Below are positions 7,342-10,675 of a DNA stretch of 10,675 nucleotides, piece after piece (the stretch's first letter is position 1; each line of letters begins with the position of its first letter). This DNA comes from Armatimonadota bacterium (GTDB lineage: Bacteria; Sysuimicrobiota; Sysuimicrobiia; Sysuimicrobiales; Kaftiobacteriaceae). Made by a program: the position numbers and the translations under genes. The stretch spans positions 1 to 10,675 of the forward strand of contig JAIBHM010000042.1 in NCBI GenBank assembly GCA_020028535.1. The letters run 5' to 3'. A model generated the notes under the pieces. It was not told where the DNA came from. It made no database searches and saw only the letters and a program-made list of their open reading frames with translations.

Positions 7342-7953
7342 TTACTCTCCGATCCGGAACCGGGTGAAGCGCCGGACTTGAATATTCTCGCCGATGCGGG
7401 CGACGGCGTCGGTGATGACGTCGCGCACCGTCTTGCTCTCGTCCTTGATGAAGGGCTGCTCCAGGAGCACGACGTCCTGGTACCACTTGGCGAGACGCCC
7501 ATCCACGGCGGCGGAGGGTTTGCCCGCGAGCTCCCGGGCGAACAGCGCGCGCTGCTCCTCAATGGCATCCGCGGGAATCTCCTCGCGGCTGACGTAGCGC
7601 GGCACGCTGGCCGTCACCTGCATGGCCAGGTCGCGCGCCAGCCGGCGGAACTCGTCGGTCCGGGCCACGAAGTCGGTCTCGCAGTTCACCTCGACCATCG
7701 CGCCGACTTTACCGCCGGTGTGAATGTAGGCTTCGATCAGGCCCTCCGTGGCGGCGCGTCCGGCCTTCTTCTCGGCGGTGGCGAGCCCCTTGGCGCGCAG
7801 GATTTCGACGGCCCGCTCCAGGTCGCCCCCCGACTGCCGCAATGCGTTTCGGCAGTCCACGACGCCGGCGCCCGTGCGGGCGCGCAGCTCCTTGATCTGC
7901 TCGGTGGTAATTTCTCCGGTCTTCTTAATCTCTGCGGTCTTTCGCTGCACCAT
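7342..7953 (-). CDS. tsf: Elongation factor Ts (short form)
   Basis: EF-Ts is the guanine-nucleotide exchange factor that recycles EF-Tu. From the ATG at 7953 the product has 203 residues. That is the short form, as in Thermus and cyanobacteria, against 283 in E. coli, and it lacks most of the second core subdomain and the coiled coil. The N-terminal UBA-like domain has ITTEQIKELRARTGAGVVDC (15-34) and the family TGAG..DC motif. The EF-Tu-contacting VNCETDFVAR is at 89-98 with T93-D94-F95. The tail GENIQVRRF (188-196) is typical. About 14 residues precede the conserved start of the UBA-like domain. GTG lies at 7956, ATG at 7953 and another GTG at 7950; GGAGG ends 4 nt before the ATG. It follows rpsB by 17 nt, the standard rpsB-tsf arrangement. 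Confidence 0.97.
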   Translation of the reverse strand: MVQRKTAEIKKTGEITTEQIKELRARTGAGVVDCRNALRQSGGDLERAVEILRAKGLATAEKKAGRAATEGLIEAYIHTGGKVGAMVEVNCETDFVARTDEFRRLARDLAMQVTASVPRYVSREEIPADAIEEQRALFARELAGKPSAAVDGRLAKWYQDVVLLEQPFIKDESKTVRDVITDAVARIGENIQVRRFTRFRIGE

Positions 7954-7970
7954 CACTCCTCCAAACCCTT

Positions 7971-8846
7971 CTATCGCTCGACGTCGGCAAGGTCTTCCTC
8001 AGGCATCCGCTCCGCGAGGTCGGCGAGGGCAGTCTCCCTTTCGTCGAGCGCGATCACGCCTTCCTCGACCTTCGCGGCTGGTTCGGGCTTCTCTGCTTCC
8101 ACCTCATCCAGGACCTCAACCGGCTCGGGTGAGGGGCCTTCCTCCACGACCTCACGCTTGCGGCGTTCTTCGAGGCCTTCGAGGGCGGCGTTCGCGACCC
8201 GGCTGGTGATGAGCCGCACGGCGCGAATCGCGTCGTCGTTGCCGGGGATCGGATAATCGACCTCATCCGGGTCGCAGTTGGTGTCGATGATCGCCACGAC
8301 GGGGACGCCGAGCTTGCGGGCCTCCATCACGGCGATGTGCTCCTTGCGCGTGTCAACCACATAGATCGTGCTCGGCAGGTTGAGCATGCCCTTGATCCCA
8401 CCGAGGTACTTCTCGAGCCGCGCCAGCTCCTCCAGGAGCCCGGCCTGCTCGCGTTTGGGCAGCACGTCCAGCAGGCCACGGTCGCGCATGTCCTCGATCT
8501 CGCGCAGCCGTTCCACGCGCTTGCGGATCGTCTGGAAATTCGTGAGCATGCCGCCCAGCCACCGCTGCGCCACGTACGGCTGACCTGCGCGCGTGGACTC
8601 CTCGCGAATCGCATCCTGCGCCTGCTTCTTCGTCCCCACGAACAGGCAATGGCCGCCGTTGGCGACGGTGTCGCGGACGAAGCGGTAGGCTTCCTCGATC
8701 AGAGGAACGCTCTTCTGGAGATCGATGATGTGGATGCCGTTGCGTTCGGTGAAAATGAAGGGGGCCATCTTCGGGTTCCACCGGCGCGTCTGGTGGCCGA
8801 AGTGGACCCCGGCTTCCAGCAATTGCTTCATGGTGACGACGGGCAA
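7971..8846 (-). CDS. rpsB: 30S ribosomal protein S2
   Basis: S2 is a late-assembling protein of the 30S subunit that sits beside S1 and the anti-Shine-Dalgarno end of 16S rRNA. The 291-residue product starts MPVVTMKQLLEAGVHFGHQT (1-20), the normal S2 opening. It contains RRWNPKMAPFIFTERNGIHI (21-40), LFVGTKKQAQDAI (68-80), QRWLGGMLTNFQTI (94-107), and AIIDTNCDPDEVDYPIPGND (185-204). The body ends near residue 228; the last about 60 residues are an acidic tail with about 20 Asp/Glu and five Lys/Arg, longer than most S2. The start is TTG at 8846, supported by AGGAGG (8859-8854) with a 7-nt spacer; the in-frame ATG at 8831 would cut the first five residues. A 14-bp palindrome spans the start. 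It is the first gene after the promoter at 9029-9000. Confidence 0.97.
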   Translation of the reverse strand: MPVVTMKQLLEAGVHFGHQTRRWNPKMAPFIFTERNGIHIIDLQKSVPLIEEAYRFVRDTVANGGHCLFVGTKKQAQDAIREESTRAGQPYVAQRWLGGMLTNFQTIRKRVERLREIEDMRDRGLLDVLPKREQAGLLEELARLEKYLGGIKGMLNLPSTIYVVDTRKEHIAVMEARKLGVPVVAIIDTNCDPDEVDYPIPGNDDAIRAVRLITSRVANAALEGLEERRKREVVEEGPSPEPVEVLDEVEAEKPEPAAKVEEGVIALDERETALADLAERMPEEDLADVER

Positions 8847-8855
8847 GGCCTTGCC
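8842..8855. repeat. 14-bp perfect palindrome over the rpsB start codon
   Basis: Bases 8842-8855 read GGCAAGGCCTTGCC on both strands. In the rpsB mRNA this can fold as a 5-bp stem (GGCAA with UUGCC) closed by a GGCC loop. The TTG start codon (8846-8844) lies wholly in the 3' arm, and the 5' arm takes the last two G of the Shine-Dalgarno sequence AGGAGG. It may hold the start closed, for example in S2 autoregulation, or may be chance in GC-rich DNA. Confidence 0.45.
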
Positions 8856-8993
8856 TCCTCTGGGTTGCTTCCTCCGCCCCTCTCATCCCGCCGCCGGACC
8901 TGGCGGCACCCCGGCGTTGGTCGAGCGGCGTGCGTGATAGATAACCTCGCCCCGGCCGATCCGGCGCGGGGCGCAACAGCCGTCAAAAACACC
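8847..8993 (-). promoter_or_regulatory. Putative structured 5' leader of rpsB mRNA
   Basis: If transcription begins about 7 nt after the extended -10, roughly base 8993, the rpsB leader is about 147 nt, long for a packed genome. It holds two clear hairpins. The first, 8973-8948, pairs CGCCCCG with CGGGGCG and continues with GCCG/CGGC around a GAT loop, with one bulged C. The second, 8906-8891, pairs CCGCC with GGCGG around six bases. Neither is followed by a T-run, so these are not terminators. Ribosomal-protein leaders are often bound by their own product, and S2 autoregulates in other bacteria, so an S2 leader is a reasonable guess. I do not recognise a known leader or riboswitch family. 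Confidence 0.4.
8854..8859 (-). promoter_or_regulatory. Shine-Dalgarno site of rpsB
   Basis: AGGAGG on the minus strand ends 7 nt before the TTG at 8846. This spacing is ideal for TTG but too long (22 nt) for the in-frame ATG at 8831, so it settles the start. A further GGAGGAAG about 15 nt upstream could be a secondary site. Confidence 0.8.
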
Positions 8994-8999
8994 CGCCGT

Positions 9000-9029
9000 A
9001 GTATAGCATAAACCCGCGACACAAGGAAA
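9000..9029 (-). promoter_or_regulatory. Extended -10 sigma-70-type promoter for the rpsB operon
   Basis: On the minus strand TGC (9008-9006) directly precedes TATACT (9005-9000), a TGnTATAAT-type extended -10 with one mismatch to TATAAT. Eighteen bases upstream is TTTCCT (9029-9024), a poor -35 (three of six to TTGACA), which is common when an extended -10 is present. The element lies in the AT-richer part of the only sizeable intergenic gap, in the right orientation about 150 nt before rpsB. This is the only promoter I can support in the window; the downstream genes probably depend on it. Confidence 0.55.
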
Positions 9030-9048
9030 CCAGCGGTCCTATTACGGG

Positions 9049-9963
9049 TTACGCACGCGGATGCGCCCGATCGTACACTTTCTTCAGCCAGTCGCGGGAG
9101 ACGTGGGTGTAGATTTGCGTGGTGCTGAGATTGACGTGCCCCAACAATTCCTGCACCGTGCGCAGGTCCGCGCCGCCATCGAGCATGTGGGTGGCAAAGG
9201 TGTGCCGCAAGACATGAGGGCTGATGCGGCGGTCGAAGGCTACGGCCCGGATGTACCGGTCCACCACCAGGCGGACGCCGCGGTCAGAGAGCCTCCCGCC
9301 ACGCGCATTGAGAAACGCCGCTCCCGGATCGCGCCCCCGCACCAGCCGGGGACGTCCTTCCTCAAGGTAGCGCGCCAGCGCCTCGCGCGAGGCGATCCCC
9401 ATCAACACGATGCGCTCCCTGCGGCCCTTCCCCACGATCCGGAGTTCGTCGGAGAGCGAGAGATCGCGCACCTGGAGGGAGACCAGTTCGCCGACGCGCA
9501 TCCCCGTCGCATAGAGCACTTCGAGCAGGGCGCGGTCGCGCAACCCCGCCGGGGTGAGCGGGTCGGGGGCGCCAAGCAGCGCCACCATCTCGTCCGTGGT
9601 GAGGAACTTCGGCAAGCGGCGCGGCTGTTTCGGCGCCGCAATGAGCGCGAGCGGATTGCGCGCAACTTTTCCCTCACGATAGAGATAGCGGAACAGGGTG
9701 CGGAGCGCGGAGAGGTTGCGCGCGACGGCGGCGCGGGCGTAGCGGCGATCGAGGTGCGCGATGTAGCGGCGGGCGACCTGGGCGGTGACTTCGGGCCAGT
9801 CCGGGATCCCGCTGCTCTGGAGAAAGCCCACGAACTGCCGGATGTCTCGGCGGTAGGCGGCGAGCGTGTGCACAGATACGCCGCGCTCCCCCTCGAGGGA
9901 GCGCAGGAACGACGCGAGGTCGTCCCCGAGCCCGGACTCGTCTGATCCTGGCCTTCCAGTCAC
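9049..9963 (-). CDS. xerC: Tyrosine recombinase XerC (site-specific integrase family)
   Basis: Xer recombinases resolve chromosome dimers at dif during division. From the GTG at 9963 the product is 304 residues, the normal Xer length. The N-terminal SAM-like DNA-binding domain, about 10-100, includes LASFLRSLEGERGVS (16-30) and TLAAYRRDIRQF (33-44). The catalytic domain has all six residues: R156 in YATGMRVGEL, K179 in VGKGRRER, H250 and R253 in SPHVLRHTFATH, H276 in LLGHVNLSTTQIYTH, and the nucleophile Y285. The C-terminus VYDRAHPRA is XerC-like. The frame stays open up to 10248, but that part overlaps topA and is composition noise. The GTG lies 7 nt after the topA stop, with AAGG upstream. 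The topA neighbourhood matches Bacillota xerC/codV; XerD cannot be fully excluded from sequence alone. Confidence 0.93.
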   Translation of the reverse strand: MTGRPGSDESGLGDDLASFLRSLEGERGVSVHTLAAYRRDIRQFVGFLQSSGIPDWPEVTAQVARRYIAHLDRRYARAAVARNLSALRTLFRYLYREGKVARNPLALIAAPKQPRRLPKFLTTDEMVALLGAPDPLTPAGLRDRALLEVLYATGMRVGELVSLQVRDLSLSDELRIVGKGRRERIVLMGIASREALARYLEEGRPRLVRGRDPGAAFLNARGGRLSDRGVRLVVDRYIRAVAFDRRISPHVLRHTFATHMLDGGADLRTVQELLGHVNLSTTQIYTHVSRDWLKKVYDRAHPRA

Positions 9964-9970
9964 GCCAGCC

Positions 9971-10675
9971 TTAGCGGTTCGCGTCGGCTGTCGCGGGCTC
10001 CTCCGGCGTCTCCACGCCGGTGGGCGGACCCTCGGGTCGCTCCGGGGGCAGCGACTCGGTGTGGCCGCAGGCTTTGTTGATGCAGCGCAGTGTCGTCCGT
10101 CGCGTGGTCTGGTGCAGCCCCAACAGGCTGCCGCAGACCGGACAGATGCGCTCCGTGGGCCGGTCCCAGCTCGTGAAGGTGCAGGCCGGGTAGGTGCCGC
10201 AGCCGTAGAAGATGCGGCCGCGCCGCGAGCGCCGCTCGACGATCTCACCGACCTTGCATTGGGGACAGGGGATACCGATGCCCAACGGCCGCGTGTATTT
10301 GCACTCCGGAAAACCCGAGCAGGCGATGAATTCGCCGAAGCGGCCGTGCTTACGCACCAGCGGCCGGCCGCACTTCGGACAGGCCTCCCCGATCTCTACC
10401 ACCGGTGTTTCCACCTCGATAATCTTCTGCTCGGCCTGCCGCAGGTCGACCTCGAACGGCTTATAAAAGTCCTGGATCACTTTCTTCCAATCCCGCGTGC
10501 CCTCTTCGATCTGGTCGAGCTCCTCTTCCAGGTTGGCGGTGAAGTCGTAGTTCACGACGTCGCTGAAGTGCTCCACCAGCAGATCGTTGACGAGCCGCCC
10601 AAGATCCGTTGGATGCATGCGGCGCTGCTGGCTCCGCACGTAGCCGCGGCGTTTGATCGTCTCGATGGTCGGCGC
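9971..10675 (-). CDS. topA: DNA topoisomerase I, C-terminal part (runs off right edge)
   Basis: TopA relaxes negative supercoils by single-strand passage. The frame is open to the right edge, giving 234 residues that begin APTIETIKRRGYV, the end of the type IA catalytic core. TDLGRLVNDLLVEHF (23-37) and DFTANLEEELDQIEEG (44-59) are conserved core elements. The catalytic tyrosine lies upstream, outside the window. Three zinc ribbons follow: C99/C102/C119/C125, C137/C140/C159/C165 and C178/C181/C198/C203. The first has CPKCGRPLVRKHGRFGEFIA (99-118), the typical topA zinc-finger pattern. A proline- and glutamate-rich tail ends at TAA 9973-9971. Internal starts such as the GTG at 10639 are not real starts, because homology continues through them to the edge. 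The gene is followed by xerC after 7 nt. Confidence 0.97.
   Translation of the reverse strand, partial: APTIETIKRRGYVRSQQRRMHPTDLGRLVNDLLVEHFSDVVNYDFTANLEEELDQIEEGTRDWKKVIQDFYKPFEVDLRQAEQKIIEVETPVVEIGEACPKCGRPLVRKHGRFGEFIACSGFPECKYTRPLGIGIPCPQCKVGEIVERRSRRGRIFYGCGTYPACTFTSWDRPTERICPVCGSLLGLHQTTRRTTLRCINKACGHTESLPPERPEGPPTGVETPEEPATADANR

Noticed and set aside
7313..7486. N-terminal extension of pyrH up to a GTG at 7486
   Set aside because: It overlaps tsf by 145 nt and reads as Arg/His-rich noise; the ribosome site lies downstream at 7333-7322.
8948..8973. Strong GC hairpin as an intrinsic terminator for topA-xerC
   Set aside because: It has no T-run on either side and lies downstream of the extended -10, so it is more likely part of the rpsB leader.
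9011..9050. AACCCG/CGGGTT inverted repeat after xerC as a terminator
   Set aside because: It has only a 6-bp stem with a 28-nt loop and three T after it, too weak to call.
9964..10248. N-terminal extension of xerC to 10248
   Set aside because: It lies over the zinc-ribbon region of topA and adds 95 low-complexity residues not found in Xer proteins; the GTG at 9963 gives a full-length 304-residue protein.

Overview
The window is a dense, GC-rich bacterial chromosome segment (clearly above 60% G+C by eye) in which every supportable gene lies on the minus strand, so it reads biologically from base 10675 down to base 1. It is core housekeeping DNA. The order topA - xerC - rpsB - tsf - pyrH - frr - uppS - cdsA - dxr - rseP - ispG is the classic Bacillota/Clostridia-type (Terrabacteria) backbone. 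The high G+C, the short EF-Ts, many non-ATG starts and the unusual inserted or appended genes suggest a GC-rich or deep-branching relative rather than a well-studied Bacillus or Clostridium. I cannot name the organism.

Layout in reading order. Bases 10675-9971 hold the C-terminal 234 residues of DNA topoisomerase I (three zinc ribbons), cut by the window edge. A Xer tyrosine recombinase follows 7 nt later. A 202-nt intergenic region (9048-8847) then carries the only convincing promoter, an extended -10, and a structured leader in front of rpsB. From rpsB to the left edge, twelve genes are packed with gaps of 0-29 nt or 1-4 nt overlaps: rpsB, tsf, pyrH, frr, a lone PASTA-domain small gene, uppS, cdsA, dxr, rseP, ispG, an mgtC/sapB-family membrane gene and a rhomboid protease gene (N-terminal 93 residues only). 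No terminator is visible among them, so they look like one long transcription unit.

Functional logic. The first part serves translation (S2, EF-Ts, ribosome recycling factor) and UMP phosphorylation. The second part serves envelope lipid supply: Dxr and IspG are MEP-pathway enzymes feeding isoprenoids, UppS turns these into undecaprenyl diphosphate for the cell wall, and CdsA makes CDP-diacylglycerol for phospholipids. RseP, MgtC and the rhomboid are membrane proteins, two of them intramembrane proteases.

The best points for a second look are: an apparent ATT (AUU) start codon for pyrH behind a very strong Shine-Dalgarno sequence; an orphan single-PASTA-domain protein without a membrane segment between frr and uppS; a 14-bp perfect palindrome over the TTG start codon of rpsB; a six-codon relay ORF joining pyrH to frr; and the translationally coupled ispG-mgtC-rhomboid tail. 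I see no mobile element, CRISPR array, tRNA, rRNA or defence system, and no plus-strand gene.
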